A DNA stretch of 64,000 bases from Burkholderiales bacterium (GTDB lineage Bacteria; Pseudomonadota; Gammaproteobacteria; Burkholderiales; Burkholderiaceae_C): positions 1 to 64,000 of the forward strand of contig JAGWTU010000004.1 in assembly GCA_028868825.1 (NCBI GenBank), in the 5' to 3' direction. Below the pieces are notes generated by a model. That model was not told the DNA's origin. It ran no database searches and was given only the letters and a program-made list of their open reading frames with translations. How positions within the stretch are numbered: position 1 is the first letter of the stretch; each line of letters starts with the position of its first letter. The translations under genes were made by a program, and so were the position numbers. Shown here one piece after another: positions 24,076-33,161 of the stretch.

Positions 24076-25457
24076 CAGAACCGCCATAGGCCGACGGCGG
24101 CGAGCCAGCCAAATGCCGTGAGCAGGGTCAGGATCAGAATCGTCGCCGTCGTCGATCCCCAATGAAGACTCCGCTCGGCCAGCACCTCGCGCGAGGTCAT
24201 CGTGGCTGCCGTCAAGACGCCCGCCGTCGCGGCAACGGCGAGGCCGAGGAGAAACCCATGCGGGCCCATTGCCGCGCCCAGCGGCACGGCCAGCAGCAAA
24301 GCCAGGCAGGCTTCGGGAACAATGGCTCGGAGCATCGTGCGCGGTGCGGCGCCTGCGGCCAGAACGATCGAGGGAACAATGCCGCTGCTGCGTATGCCGT
24401 GTTGCAACGCCAGGAGCGCGAAGAATGGTTTCGTTTCGGCGGCTTGCGCGCCGTGCGTACCGGTCCACATACGCAGGATCATCGGCAATGTCGCATATGC
24501 GATCCCGAGCGCGAGATTTGCGGACAGCCAGGATAGGAGTCCGGACCGACGAGCGAGTGCCCTGGCTGCAGTGAGGTCCTTCTGAACCAACAGGATCGCG
24601 ATCGGCGAGACGAGCGCGTTGGCGGCCGCCGTGACGGCGCCGACGATCACCGTCACGAGGGTGAATGCCAGAAAGAACGGGGTCGCCGCGGACGGCTCGA
24701 GCCACGCGACCCATGGCACCGTGGAGCCTTGAATGATCGTGGACGAGGCCGCCCAGGCGGCGAATCCGACTGCGATCTTGGTCAAATGCCGTTGCTCGAC
24801 CGATGGCCCGCTCGGCATCGGCAGGGACTCGAGTTCGGGTCGAACATGGCGTGCCATCGACGGGACCGCGATCCACAGTGTCGTTCCCGCTGCGACTGCA
24901 ATCGCCCAGCCCGGTAGTCGGTTCGCCAGCAGGGCCCAGGCAGCCGCGATCGCGGCGGCCCGGGCGTACAGGCCTGCGGCCGCGATCGGCCAGTTGCGGT
25001 GCGCGGCGAGCAGCCAGCCTTGCAGTGGCTGAGAGCGGACGATCCAACTGGAGCCAAAGAAGAATCCAGCCACCGTGATACCGGTCGTCCAGGGACGGTG
25101 GTCGCAGAGATGGGGGTAGGCCAGGGGCACCGCCACGCCGAGGAAGAGCGCCAGCCCGAACGCGGTGCCGACCAGGCGGTGCGTCAGGACCTGGGCGGCG
25201 AACATCACCGCCCGCACCGGCCCTGCATCGGGCCCATCGCCGCGGGCGACGGCCAGGCGACGGGCGACCGCCATGCACAAATTGCAACCGAGCAGGGGCG
25301 CGAGGCTCGCGAGCGATGCCGCCAGCGACCAGACGACGAGGTCGTGCGGATCGCCGGTGCGCGCCATGATCGCCGTCAGTCCGAGCTGGAAGACGGCGGC
25401 GGCGGCCCCGTTCGTCACATTGGCCGCTGCGTTCGATGCGAGTCGCCTCAACGCCAT
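24075..25457 (-). CDS. Wzx-like polysaccharide flippase (MOP superfamily)
   Basis: 460 residues, almost entirely hydrophobic with about 12-14 predicted membrane helices and few charged loops, as in oligosaccharide flippases of the MATE/MOP type. The ATG at 25457 follows the epimerase stop by 2 bases; longer upstream frames would overlap that gene. It would move a lipid-linked repeat unit across the inner membrane. Another flippase-like gene sits at 31873-33156, so the cluster encodes two such proteins. Assignment is by topology and context; no short motif is diagnostic. Confidence 0.75.
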   Translation of the reverse strand: MALRRLASNAAANVTNGAAAAVFQLGLTAIMARTGDPHDLVVWSLAASLASLAPLLGCNLCMAVARRLAVARGDGPDAGPVRAVMFAAQVLTHRLVGTAFGLALFLGVAVPLAYPHLCDHRPWTTGITVAGFFFGSSWIVRSQPLQGWLLAAHRNWPIAAAGLYARAAAIAAAWALLANRLPGWAIAVAAGTTLWIAVPSMARHVRPELESLPMPSGPSVEQRHLTKIAVGFAAWAASSTIIQGSTVPWVAWLEPSAATPFFLAFTLVTVIVGAVTAAANALVSPIAILLVQKDLTAARALARRSGLLSWLSANLALGIAYATLPMILRMWTGTHGAQAAETKPFFALLALQHGIRSSGIVPSIVLAAGAAPRTMLRAIVPEACLALLLAVPLGAAMGPHGFLLGLAVAATAGVLTAATMTSREVLAERSLHWGSTTATILILTLLTAFGWLAAVGLWRF

Positions 25458-25459
25458 GT

Positions 25460-26590
25460 TCAGGGCCGAATTCGACTCAAGCCCAAGTCGCTGAGTTCGC
25501 GCTGCGCGCGCTCGGACTGGTCTTCCAGCACCGGTTGAGTCTCGACCCAACTGCAGAACGCGTCGATGCCGCGCTCCAGCGTCACTTCCGGCGCATATCC
25601 CAGTCGGTCCTTCGCCAGCCTGAGGTCGGCATAGCAGTGCCGAATATCCCCGGCGCGAAAGTCGCCGGATATCTGCAATTCCGATTTGCTGCGCAATCGG
25701 TGCGCCAGCATCGTCGCGATACGCTGGACCGACGTGGGTTCTCCGGATCCGACGTTCAGCACGGTGTATCCGGCCGGCTCCATTTCCAGCGCCAGGACGA
25801 TGGCGCGGACGATGTCGGAGACATGGACGAAGTCCCGGCTTTCAAGGCCGTCTTCGAACAGATTGATCGGCAATCCCTGGCGCAGCCGATTGGAGAATAT
25901 CGAGAGTATTCCGGTGTATGGATTGCGCAGCGACTGGCGTTCGCCATAGACGTTCTGGAATCTCAAGGCCGTCACGCTGGTCGGGTACGACTGGGCGAAG
26001 ACGCGGCCCAACTGTTCGAGGGCGAGCTTGGTCGCGGCGTAGACCGACGCCGGGCAGGCGGGCGCGTGTTCCGGCGTGCCGATGAGCTGCAGCGGCTCGC
26101 CTTGGGGTCCGACCGGCTCCCACAGCCCGGCGGCCAGACGTTGCGAACTGCGGCTGCCAGGCACGATCAATTCACCGCCAAGCAGGTAGGCCCCTTCGCC
26201 GTAGATGCTGCGACTCGACGCGAGGACGACGTGTCGCACTTGCCGGTGCCGAGTCCCCACGAGTTCGAGCAACAGGGCCGTTGCCTGCACGTTCACGTCG
26301 TAATAGTGGGCGATCTGGTACATCGACTGGCCTGTCCCCGTCTCGGCGGCCAGATGGACAACCATCTCGCAGCCGCCCAGGAGCCGATCCAGCAATTCCC
26401 GGTCGCGGACGTCACCGCGGACGAAACTCAGTGCCGGGTGACCGATCGGCAGCAAGGATTCAGGCTGCGCAGTGCCATGGATCTGCGGACTCAAGTTGTC
26501 GAGCACGGTGACCGCATGGCCGCCTTGCAGCAAGCGCTCTACCAACCAGGAGCCGATGAAGCCGGCACCGCCGGTGACCAGGGCTTGCAT
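25460..26590 (-). CDS. NAD-dependent nucleotide-sugar epimerase/dehydratase (GalE-like SDR)
   Basis: 376 residues. The N-terminal GGAGFIGSWL (7-16) binds NAD, and the catalytic pair lies in YAATK (about 189-193), with a serine in LASSRSIYG upstream. NVYGERQ and SRDFVHVSDIV are typical of extended SDR enzymes acting on nucleotide sugars. It is longer than GalE (about 340) because of an insert around 140-180. Likely reactions are 4-epimerisation or a related change on a UDP-, dTDP- or GDP-sugar for this polysaccharide; sequence alone does not fix the substrate. Confidence 0.88.
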   Translation of the reverse strand: MQALVTGGAGFIGSWLVERLLQGGHAVTVLDNLSPQIHGTAQPESLLPIGHPALSFVRGDVRDRELLDRLLGGCEMVVHLAAETGTGQSMYQIAHYYDVNVQATALLLELVGTRHRQVRHVVLASSRSIYGEGAYLLGGELIVPGSRSSQRLAAGLWEPVGPQGEPLQLIGTPEHAPACPASVYAATKLALEQLGRVFAQSYPTSVTALRFQNVYGERQSLRNPYTGILSIFSNRLRQGLPINLFEDGLESRDFVHVSDIVRAIVLALEMEPAGYTVLNVGSGEPTSVQRIATMLAHRLRSKSELQISGDFRAGDIRHCYADLRLAKDRLGYAPEVTLERGIDAFCSWVETQPVLEDQSERAQRELSDLGLSRIRP

Positions 26591-26592
26591 GT

Positions 26593-27444
26593 TCAGGATG
26601 GCTCCGTCGAGTTCGAAGGCCGTGGAGTGCCCGAGTCGGTCGTCGGCAACAGATAGCCGCGCTCGCGAAGCACCTGGCGGCTGACGAAATGGCCATCGAA
26701 ATCGATCATGTCTGGAAATTGCGTGTAGTTGTGTGCCGGCAGGAACGAGAGTTGAAATCCGAGCGCTTCGATGGCTTGCATCTGTTCGTGGTAGGCCGGA
26801 ACGCCCAAATAGAGTGGAATGACGCTGAACTCGGCCTGCAGCGCGGCGATGCGGGGCAGCGACGCGGCAGCGCCGCGCAAAACGTCGAGCTCGGCGCCCT
26901 GGACGTCGAGCTTGAGGTAGATCGAGCGCCGATCGCGTGCCAGCTCGTGCGTCGCGAGCAGGGTGTCCAGCGTCTGCCCGTCGACCGTGATGCTGCGCTC
27001 GACCTGGTGGTGGCGCGCCAGGCTGTCGGTGGCGTCGTTGCTGGGCGTGAGCAGCGAGCTCAACTCGTTGCTGCGCGTCACGTGAAGGCGGGCCGGACCG
27101 GGCTGGGCGACCAAGGCCGCCTCGACGACGGCCCAGTTGTGGTCGCCGCTGGCGGCGCGGCGCAGCGCCGCTGCAGCCTCGGGTATCGGCTCGACCGAGA
27201 TCAACGCCCCTCGGTAGCCGACGCGCCGTCGCAGCAGACCTGCGAACTGGCCTGTATTGGCGCCGACATCGACGACCAGGTCGACTTCGAGCAGTTTGAG
27301 CAGGCGCGTCAGATACCAGGTCTGCTGCGCATCGCCGAGCGCCATCCAGCGCACGAGGCGCCAGGGCCAGCCTCGGTCCAGGCGCTCGGCGACGCGGCCG
27401 GCGAAGCCGCGTCGGCGCGCCGGATGCATGGGGGTGGCGCTCAT
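26593..27444 (-). CDS. FkbM-family SAM-dependent methyltransferase
   Basis: 283 residues; ATG at 27444 overlaps the stop of the Wzy-like gene (ATGA). The SAM-binding motif is VVDVGANTGQFAGLLRR (about 57-73). ISVEPIPEA (about 82-90) and IYLKLDVQGAELDVLRGA (about 174-191) are characteristic of FkbM methyltransferases, which often O-methylate sugars. It starts 2 bases before the epimerase in transcription order. A methylated sugar in the exported polysaccharide is the simple prediction. Confidence 0.9.
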   Translation of the reverse strand: MSATPMHPARRRGFAGRVAERLDRGWPWRLVRWMALGDAQQTWYLTRLLKLLEVDLVVDVGANTGQFAGLLRRRVGYRGALISVEPIPEAAAALRRAASGDHNWAVVEAALVAQPGPARLHVTRSNELSSLLTPSNDATDSLARHHQVERSITVDGQTLDTLLATHELARDRRSIYLKLDVQGAELDVLRGAAASLPRIAALQAEFSVIPLYLGVPAYHEQMQAIEALGFQLSFLPAHNYTQFPDMIDFDGHFVSRQVLRERGYLLPTTDSGTPRPSNSTEPS

Positions 27445-28721
27445 CGCGATGCCCCTCCCGGCGGGATCAGCGCCGCCTTCAGGTGCGAGGCGGTGGCGCC
27501 CAGCGCCAGCCAGAGCCAGGCGTAGGGGATGAAGAAGGGTGCGAGGCTGAAGAGCGAGCCGAGGAAGATCGCCGGAATCAGGTGGCGCGCAAGGTGACCC
27601 CGGGGCGCGGCCCGCCAGGCGGTGATCCACGCCATCAGGTAGAGCGCGTAGCCCCCGACCCCGGCATACATCAGCATCTTGCCCTGCAGCGACGAGATCG
27701 ATGGCAGCACCCATTTGACGCCTCGGATCGCGTCGGCAATCAAGGGCGTGAACATCTGATAGAAGTAGACCGAGTCGGCGCCCAGGCCCAGCCCGAGCCA
27801 GGCGCGAGGCTCGTTGAGCATCCCCAACGGACCGAACAAGCCCATGTAGCGGTCGACGATGGTGATCGACAGCATCGCCGCCGAGGTTTCCCAGTCGTAG
27901 AAGAGGACCGAGAAGGTCGAATAGATATAGTTTTCGGGCCACAGGCTGAGCAGCCCCACCAACAGCGCCAGCCCCCCGAGCAGCATCAGCAGGCCGCGCA
28001 ATGCGCGTCCGGTGCCGACGTAGTAGCAGGCGATCACCAGGCCGAGCTTCATGATGCCGGTGCTGCTGAAGGTGCTGAGCAGTGTGACCACGCCGAGCGC
28101 GACGAGACTTCGTCGCTGGTACCGGCCTAGCATGGCGCCGAAGCAGGCGGGAAGGAAGGTGAAGACCAGCGCATCGGCGAACTGTGACGGCTCGCTCGAG
28201 AAGCCCTGGACCCGGAACACGCCGGAAAAGGCCTGGAACGGCGCGGCCACGAACGACGGGATGAAGCCCACCGCCATCCAACGGAAGGCGGCGCGATGGC
28301 CGACCCGCAGCAAGGCGTCCTGAAACATCAAGAAGCTGCTCAGGCCGAGCACGAAGCTCGTACCCTGGCGCAACATCGTCGGCACGCGCAGATCCTCGGT
28401 CAAGTGGGTCGAGACGGCGCTTTCGAGCGCCAGGTGGCCCGCCGTCAGCGCAACCATGATCGCCAGCACAGCTGCCAGATAGAGGAAGACCTTGCGCGAG
28501 ATGTCGGAAAACCGCAGGTCACCGCCCCGCAGCACCAGATAGACCAGCGACAGCGCGGCGGTGGCCGGAAACGTCTGCGCCCCGGTTTCCTCTCCGATTC
28601 CCAGTAGATGGGTCAGGCTGTCGAATGGCAGGAGCAGGAATGGCCAGGCCGCCAGCGGCAGCGCCATCGTGCCCCGCGGGCGCACATACGCGGCGATCCG
28701 GACCGAGCCGCTGGTGATCAT
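27441..28721 (-). CDS. Wzy-like O-antigen/exopolysaccharide polymerase candidate
   Basis: 426 residues with about 10-12 predicted membrane helices. A large hydrophilic loop (about residues 235-345, with WPENYIYSTFSVLFYDWE and PRAWLGLGLGADSVYF) resembles the periplasmic loop of O-antigen ligase/polymerase proteins. The ATG at 28721 overlaps the preceding stop (ATGA); upstream in-frame codons belong to a shadow of that gene. It would join repeat units in the periplasm, matching the Wzx, Wzz and SLBB export proteins nearby. Wzy proteins share little sequence, so this is a topology and context call. Confidence 0.7.
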   Translation of the reverse strand: MITSGSVRIAAYVRPRGTMALPLAAWPFLLLPFDSLTHLLGIGEETGAQTFPATAALSLVYLVLRGGDLRFSDISRKVFLYLAAVLAIMVALTAGHLALESAVSTHLTEDLRVPTMLRQGTSFVLGLSSFLMFQDALLRVGHRAAFRWMAVGFIPSFVAAPFQAFSGVFRVQGFSSEPSQFADALVFTFLPACFGAMLGRYQRRSLVALGVVTLLSTFSSTGIMKLGLVIACYYVGTGRALRGLLMLLGGLALLVGLLSLWPENYIYSTFSVLFYDWETSAAMLSITIVDRYMGLFGPLGMLNEPRAWLGLGLGADSVYFYQMFTPLIADAIRGVKWVLPSISSLQGKMLMYAGVGGYALYLMAWITAWRAAPRGHLARHLIPAIFLGSLFSLAPFFIPYAWLWLALGATASHLKAALIPPGGASR

Positions 28722-29578
28722 GGCCGACTGATCCCCAGCATCGTCGGCAAGCGCGTACGCAGCTTGAGCATGTTGATCACCATCCGGTCGATCCGGCGCA
28801 GGACGGCCAGTCGCAGCCGTTGCGGCGGGGTCAGCAACTGGCCCAGGTCGATGAACTGAAAACCGACCTCGCGCAATCGGCGCGGCATCGTGTGCTCGAG
28901 GTAGATCGCGAGCTGCTTGCGCGAGAGCGTCAGCGGATCCAGCTCGCGACCGGGGACGGCATTGTGCCAGCCCATCAGCGGGTGCACCGGCTCGAGCCAG
29001 GCCCGCACCGATTCGACATAGTCCGGCGGGAGCGTTGGCAGCACCACGTCGGCAAATCGCGAGGAGACTTCGTCCGCGCCGTAGAAACGGACGCGGCGCA
29101 GGTCCTCGACCGAGCCCACGAGGGCGAAGGCGTAGGTCGATGCATAGCCCATCCCTTCGGACGCCGAAGCGATCGGCCCGCGCAGCCGCGTGCTCAGGCC
29201 GACCAGCGCCGGCGCACCGAAGCGGCCGCTGTCCAGCGTCGACAGCTTGCCGACGACGAAACTCGACAGCGTGCGCGCGTGGCTGGTCGCGATCGTGTCG
29301 TTGACGAAGATGACGGTCTTCGGCGTCGACGGCTCGGTGGTCCAAGCCGGATCCGCCAGCAGGCGAAGCAGGCCCTCCTGGTAGCCGGAGAACTCGAAGG
29401 CCTCGTTGGGCGTGGCCAGGCAGCGACCGGGCGTGATGTCGGTGCGCACGCGCTCCACCCGCTGGCAGGCGGAGACGAGCCTGCCACGCAGCAGGCGAGC
29501 GAGTTCGGCGTCGGTGCGGCTGTGACCGTATTCGACGACGACCAGCGCGACCGGGCTATCGGTGCGATTCTTCGTCAC
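28718..29578 (-). CDS. Unrecognised 286-residue protein of the polysaccharide cluster
   Basis: Starts at a GTG (29578) with no clear ribosome site and overlaps the Wzy-like gene by 4 bases. The protein is soluble, with alternating hydrophobic beta-type segments (VALVVVEYGHS at about 9-19; KTVIFVNDTIA near 87; ALVGSVEDLRRVRFYG near 150) that could form an alpha/beta glycosyltransferase-like core. The C-terminus is basic and helical. VNDTI resembles the VND motif of rhamnan-type glycosyltransferases, but I cannot place it in a family. Its position inside the cluster suggests a role in sugar transfer or modification. Confidence 0.75.
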   Translation of the reverse strand: MTKNRTDSPVALVVVEYGHSRTDAELARLLRGRLVSACQRVERVRTDITPGRCLATPNEAFEFSGYQEGLLRLLADPAWTTEPSTPKTVIFVNDTIATSHARTLSSFVVGKLSTLDSGRFGAPALVGLSTRLRGPIASASEGMGYASTYAFALVGSVEDLRRVRFYGADEVSSRFADVVLPTLPPDYVESVRAWLEPVHPLMGWHNAVPGRELDPLTLSRKQLAIYLEHTMPRRLREVGFQFIDLGQLLTPPQRLRLAVLRRIDRMVINMLKLRTRLPTMLGISRP

Positions 29579-29670
29579 GGGTGGGTCGGGTTTCGGCTCG
29601 GTCGACGGTGGAGCGTCGAGCCATCGGGCTTTCGCCAGAGGAGAAGGGTTTCACGGCGGGCGATTTTCCA

Positions 29671-30735
29671 CTACGCCAGAAGCGACGCGATCTGGACCGC
29701 GCGGCGCTCCCAAGTATTGGCTTCGAGAAACGCGGTTCGGGCAGGTGATGGAGGCGCCGGCGGGCAGGGGGTAGCGGCCCAACCCCGGAGGCGTTCGAGC
29801 GCCTCATCGCCATCGCGGTAGAGCTGGACGAAGGGTTCGAAGCGTTCGCTTTCGCGGTACCGCGGCGCCAGCGCCGGTCGCCCGAAGGCGGTGTATTCGT
29901 AGAGCTTCACCGGGTCGACGGTCTGGACCAGCGGCGTGACGCGGAACGGCATCGCCAGGACCTGGCAGCGCGCGGCGAAGGCCGCCAGCGCATCGTGGGC
30001 GACGACGCCGCGGTAGCGGATGCGCGGGTGCTCGGGCAGCGCCGTCTCGACCGGGCCCGCGAGTTCGAGCTCGAGTTCGGGCAGCGCCTCGAGCCAGCGC
30101 AGCACCAATGGCCAATCGAACCAGTGCGAGAGGGTGCCGAAGTAGCCGACCCGGAAGCGCCCGTCGGCTGCCGCGGCCTGCGCCAAGGGTGGCCGGCTGC
30201 ACAGCGAGGCGTCGACGCCGTTGTTGACGACCGCGCAGCGGCCGGTCGCGGCGCGCCCGCGCACGCGATCCATCAGGCTCGCGCTGCTGAACAGCGTGAG
30301 GTCGGCGGCGGCGAGCAGCCGGCGCTCGGCCCGCGCCAGCGCCTCGGTGCCCGCTGCGCCGAAGGCGAGGTGGTCATCCATGCAGTCGTAGACGGCGCGC
30401 CGGGCGCCGGCAACGCGCACTGCCGGCTCGAAGTCCGGATGGGTGACCCACACCAGGTCGGGCGCCCAGCGGCGGGCTTCGGCAGCGACCTGATGGGCGA
30501 GCCATCTCGAATCGAGCGCCGTCAGGCCGGGTAGCGCCCGCTTCATCCGGCCGGGTACGCGATGCAACACGCGCGAATCCGGCGGCGGCGGCGTGCCCGC
30601 GGCCCGATGGCCGCGCCGGTAGATCGCGTAATGCATGACGCGCAGGTCGTGCTCCTGCGCGAGCAACTCGGCCAGCACCTGGGGGCGCTGCCGGATCCAT
30701 TCCCAGCCCACGTGCATCAGGTAGAGGATCCTCAT
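29671..30735 (-). CDS. GT4/GT1-like glycosyltransferase
   Basis: 354 residues from the ATG at 30735 (MRILYLMHVGWEWIRQRPQ), 7 bases after the wecB stop; a longer upstream frame would overlap wecB. It has an N-terminal acceptor domain with DLVWVTHPDFEP and YDCMDDHLAFG (about 110-135), a central hinge, and a C-terminal GT-B domain with VGYFGTLSHWFDW (about 213-225), RYRGVV and the donor-site segment VDPVKLYEYTAFGRPALA (about 291-308). It resembles the glycosyltransferases that start with HxxRPQ and act in exopolysaccharide synthesis. A 92-base gap to the next gene is the largest in this part of the cluster. Confidence 0.87.
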   Translation of the reverse strand: MRILYLMHVGWEWIRQRPQVLAELLAQEHDLRVMHYAIYRRGHRAAGTPPPPDSRVLHRVPGRMKRALPGLTALDSRWLAHQVAAEARRWAPDLVWVTHPDFEPAVRVAGARRAVYDCMDDHLAFGAAGTEALARAERRLLAAADLTLFSSASLMDRVRGRAATGRCAVVNNGVDASLCSRPPLAQAAAADGRFRVGYFGTLSHWFDWPLVLRWLEALPELELELAGPVETALPEHPRIRYRGVVAHDALAAFAARCQVLAMPFRVTPLVQTVDPVKLYEYTAFGRPALAPRYRESERFEPFVQLYRDGDEALERLRGWAATPCPPAPPSPARTAFLEANTWERRAVQIASLLA

Positions 30736-30742
30736 GGGCCGG

Positions 30743-31876
30743 TCACGGTCGTCGCAGCGGCCGTTGCGCCATGGCGTCGACGATGCGTTGCGCCGCCTGG
30801 CCGTCACCGAACGGATTCGGCGCCGCCGCCATGCGGGCATGCCGGTCCGCATCGTCGAGCAGGTCGCTGCAGATCGCGAGCAGGCGCGGCGCCTGGGTGC
30901 CGCCCAGGACGGCGGTCCCGGCGGCTATCGCCTCCTGTCTCTCGGTGCGATCGCGCGCGACGACGACCGGTACATGCAGCGCCGCGCATTCCTCCTGCAA
31001 GCCACCGCTGTCGGTCACGACCAGGTGGGCGCGGTGCAGCAACGCGACGAACAGCGGGTAGTCCAGCGGTGGCAACAGATGAACCTGGGCCAGCCCCGAC
31101 AGGGCCGGCATCACGGTGGCGCGGACCTGCGGATTGAGATGGACGGGAAACAGCACCTCGACGTCGCCGCGCCCGGCCAACGCAGCCAGGGCCCGGCACA
31201 GCTCGGCCAGTGGTGCGCCCAGGCTCTCGCGCCGGTGCAGCGTTGCAACGACGAGGCGGCGCGGGCTCGCGCGCAGCGCCGGTACCTCCCGTTCGAGCCA
31301 TTCGTCGAGCCGGGCAGCGGCCCCGGAGTCGGCGGCCATGCGCATCAGCGCATCGATGACGGTGTTGCCGGTGACGACGATGTCGGCTGTCGGCAGGCCC
31401 TCGCGCTGCAGGTTCTGCGCCGCCGCCTGGGTGGGCGCGAAATGCAGTGTCGCCATCGGCGCGATCAGGCGCCGATTGATCTCCTCGGGCCATGGCGACT
31501 GCGGGTCGTAGGTGCGCAGCCCGGCCTCGACATGGCCCACCGCCACGCGTTCGTAGAAGCCCGCCAGCGCCGCGGCCATCGCGGTCGTGGTGTCGCCCTG
31601 CACCAGCAGCCAGTCTGGGCGTTCGCGGTGCAGCAGGGCCGAGACGCCCTCGAGCACGGCCTGCGTCGTGTGCGCCAGCGTCTGGTCGGGGCGCATGAGC
31701 TTCAGGTCGTCGTCGGGCCGCAGGCCGAAGGCGGCCAGCATCGGATCGAGCAATTCGCGGTGCTGGCCGCTGATGCAGAGCCGACTCTCGATTCCGGGCC
31801 TTGAGCGCAGCTCCAGGAGCACGGGCGCGAGCTTGATCGCTTCGGGGCGCGTGCCCAGGACCGTCATCACCTTCAT
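30743..31876 (-). CDS. wecB: UDP-N-acetylglucosamine 2-epimerase (non-hydrolysing)
   Basis: 377 residues, the normal WecB length. It begins MKVMTVLGTRPEAIKLAP with the family signature GTRPEAIK. Catalytic-site segments include GHVEAGLRT (about 113-121), PEEINRRLIA (about 127-136) and the C-terminal VTDSGGLQEE (about 285-294). It interconverts UDP-GlcNAc and UDP-ManNAc in the cytoplasm. The ATG overlaps the stop of the upstream flippase (ATGA). No wecC-like dehydrogenase is in the window, so ManNAc itself may be used, or the acid may be made elsewhere. Confidence 0.95.
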   Translation of the reverse strand: MKVMTVLGTRPEAIKLAPVLLELRSRPGIESRLCISGQHRELLDPMLAAFGLRPDDDLKLMRPDQTLAHTTQAVLEGVSALLHRERPDWLLVQGDTTTAMAAALAGFYERVAVGHVEAGLRTYDPQSPWPEEINRRLIAPMATLHFAPTQAAAQNLQREGLPTADIVVTGNTVIDALMRMAADSGAAARLDEWLEREVPALRASPRRLVVATLHRRESLGAPLAELCRALAALAGRGDVEVLFPVHLNPQVRATVMPALSGLAQVHLLPPLDYPLFVALLHRAHLVVTDSGGLQEECAALHVPVVVARDRTERQEAIAAGTAVLGGTQAPRLLAICSDLLDDADRHARMAAAPNPFGDGQAAQRIVDAMAQRPLRRP

Positions 31877-33156
31877 CGCCTAGGTCCTCCACCGGCGGGT
31901 CGCTGCAGCATCCACGCCGTTGCGCCGATCAGCACCACGGAGGCGGTCACACGGGCGCATTGCAGGCCGGTCGTGCCATGGCTCGCCAGCGCCACCGCCG
32001 TGCCGACGAAGATCAGCGCCCACATCAGGTTGAGCTGACCCGCGTTCATGATCTGGCCGCGACCGAGCATCGCGCCGCCGAGCAGCGAAAGGCTGAAGGC
32101 GAGCGAGGCCGCGGCAACCATCCAGCGCAGCGCCCAGGCATCGTCAGGCCGCACGACCGGGTTGTGCAGCAGGTGCACGAGGGCCGCGGCAACGCTGCCG
32201 AGCAAGGCGGCCAGCAGGAGGCCGATGGCCGCGGCAAGGAGTGCGAGTCGGGTCAGCCGGTGCATCAGCTGCCGTTCGGCGTCGGCCTGCGCATGCAACT
32301 GGCGCGCGACCATCGGCAAAAGCGTCTGGCCCATGACCGCCGGCAGGTAGACGACGATCTGGTAGACCTGCTCGAGCGCGAAGTACAGCGCCAGCTGGTG
32401 TGTACCGTCGGGTCCCTGGGCGACGAACGAGCTGGCGAAGAAGGCCACTGGCAGCACCGCGGCCGAAGCCAATGTGTGCCACAGCACCGGATGGGCCCGC
32501 AACGGCACCGCAGGCGGCGGCGGTGCCTCGGATGCAGCGCTCAGCAATCTGCCGCCGAGCAGGCGGCGCAGTTGCCGCCATGCGATCGCGGCCGCTGCGG
32601 CGCTGCCGGCGGCGATCGCCCAGGCGGTGACGAGCGGCCGCGGCGATGCGATCAGGGCCGCGGCCATCGCACCGCCCTGCAGCAGGCCGCAGGCCGCGAG
32701 GACACCCGACGCGGCGCGGGCACGGTGGCAGCCGTTGAGCGCCGCGACGGCGACGGCGACCTGCGACCACATCGCGCCCGCGATGGCCGCCGGCAGGGCG
32801 GCCGACGGGTCGATCGTCGGCCCGAAGATCCGGGCCAAGCCGGGGGCACCGAAGGCAGCGGCCAGCATGGCCAGCGCCAACGATGCGGCGGCGGCACGGC
32901 GGCCGTAGTAGGAGACGAGGGCGCGTTGCAGGCGGCGGTCGTCGATCGCCCCGAGCCGCTGCACCATCACCGTCGCGAGGCCTGCGCTGGACAGGCTCAT
33001 CGCCACGCCGGCCCAGCTGTAGGCGGCGCTCACGGTAGCGTAGCCCTGGGCATCGAAACGGTGGCCCGAGGAGATCAGCGCCAGCAGCGGCAACAGCCTG
33101 CCGAAGGCGCTGCCGGCAGCCAGCCATGCCGAGCGATGCAGGAGTTCGCGCCACAT
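31873..33156 (-). CDS. Wzx-like flippase / polysaccharide transporter (MOP superfamily)
   Basis: 427 residues from the ATG at 33156, 5 bases after the methyltransferase stop. Very hydrophobic, about 12 predicted helices, beginning LLHRSAWLAAGSAFGRLLPLLALISSGH as in O-antigen flippases. It lies between wecB and the methyltransferase. With the other flippase at 24075-25457 it makes two candidate transporters in one cluster, which may serve two different lipid-linked glycans. The function call rests on topology and neighbours. Confidence 0.78.
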   Translation of the reverse strand: MWRELLHRSAWLAAGSAFGRLLPLLALISSGHRFDAQGYATVSAAYSWAGVAMSLSSAGLATVMVQRLGAIDDRRLQRALVSYYGRRAAAASLALAMLAAAFGAPGLARIFGPTIDPSAALPAAIAGAMWSQVAVAVAALNGCHRARAASGVLAACGLLQGGAMAAALIASPRPLVTAWAIAAGSAAAAAIAWRQLRRLLGGRLLSAASEAPPPPAVPLRAHPVLWHTLASAAVLPVAFFASSFVAQGPDGTHQLALYFALEQVYQIVVYLPAVMGQTLLPMVARQLHAQADAERQLMHRLTRLALLAAAIGLLLAALLGSVAAALVHLLHNPVVRPDDAWALRWMVAAASLAFSLSLLGGAMLGRGQIMNAGQLNLMWALIFVGTAVALASHGTTGLQCARVTASVVLIGATAWMLQRPAGGGPRR

Positions 33157-33161
33157 CGGGC

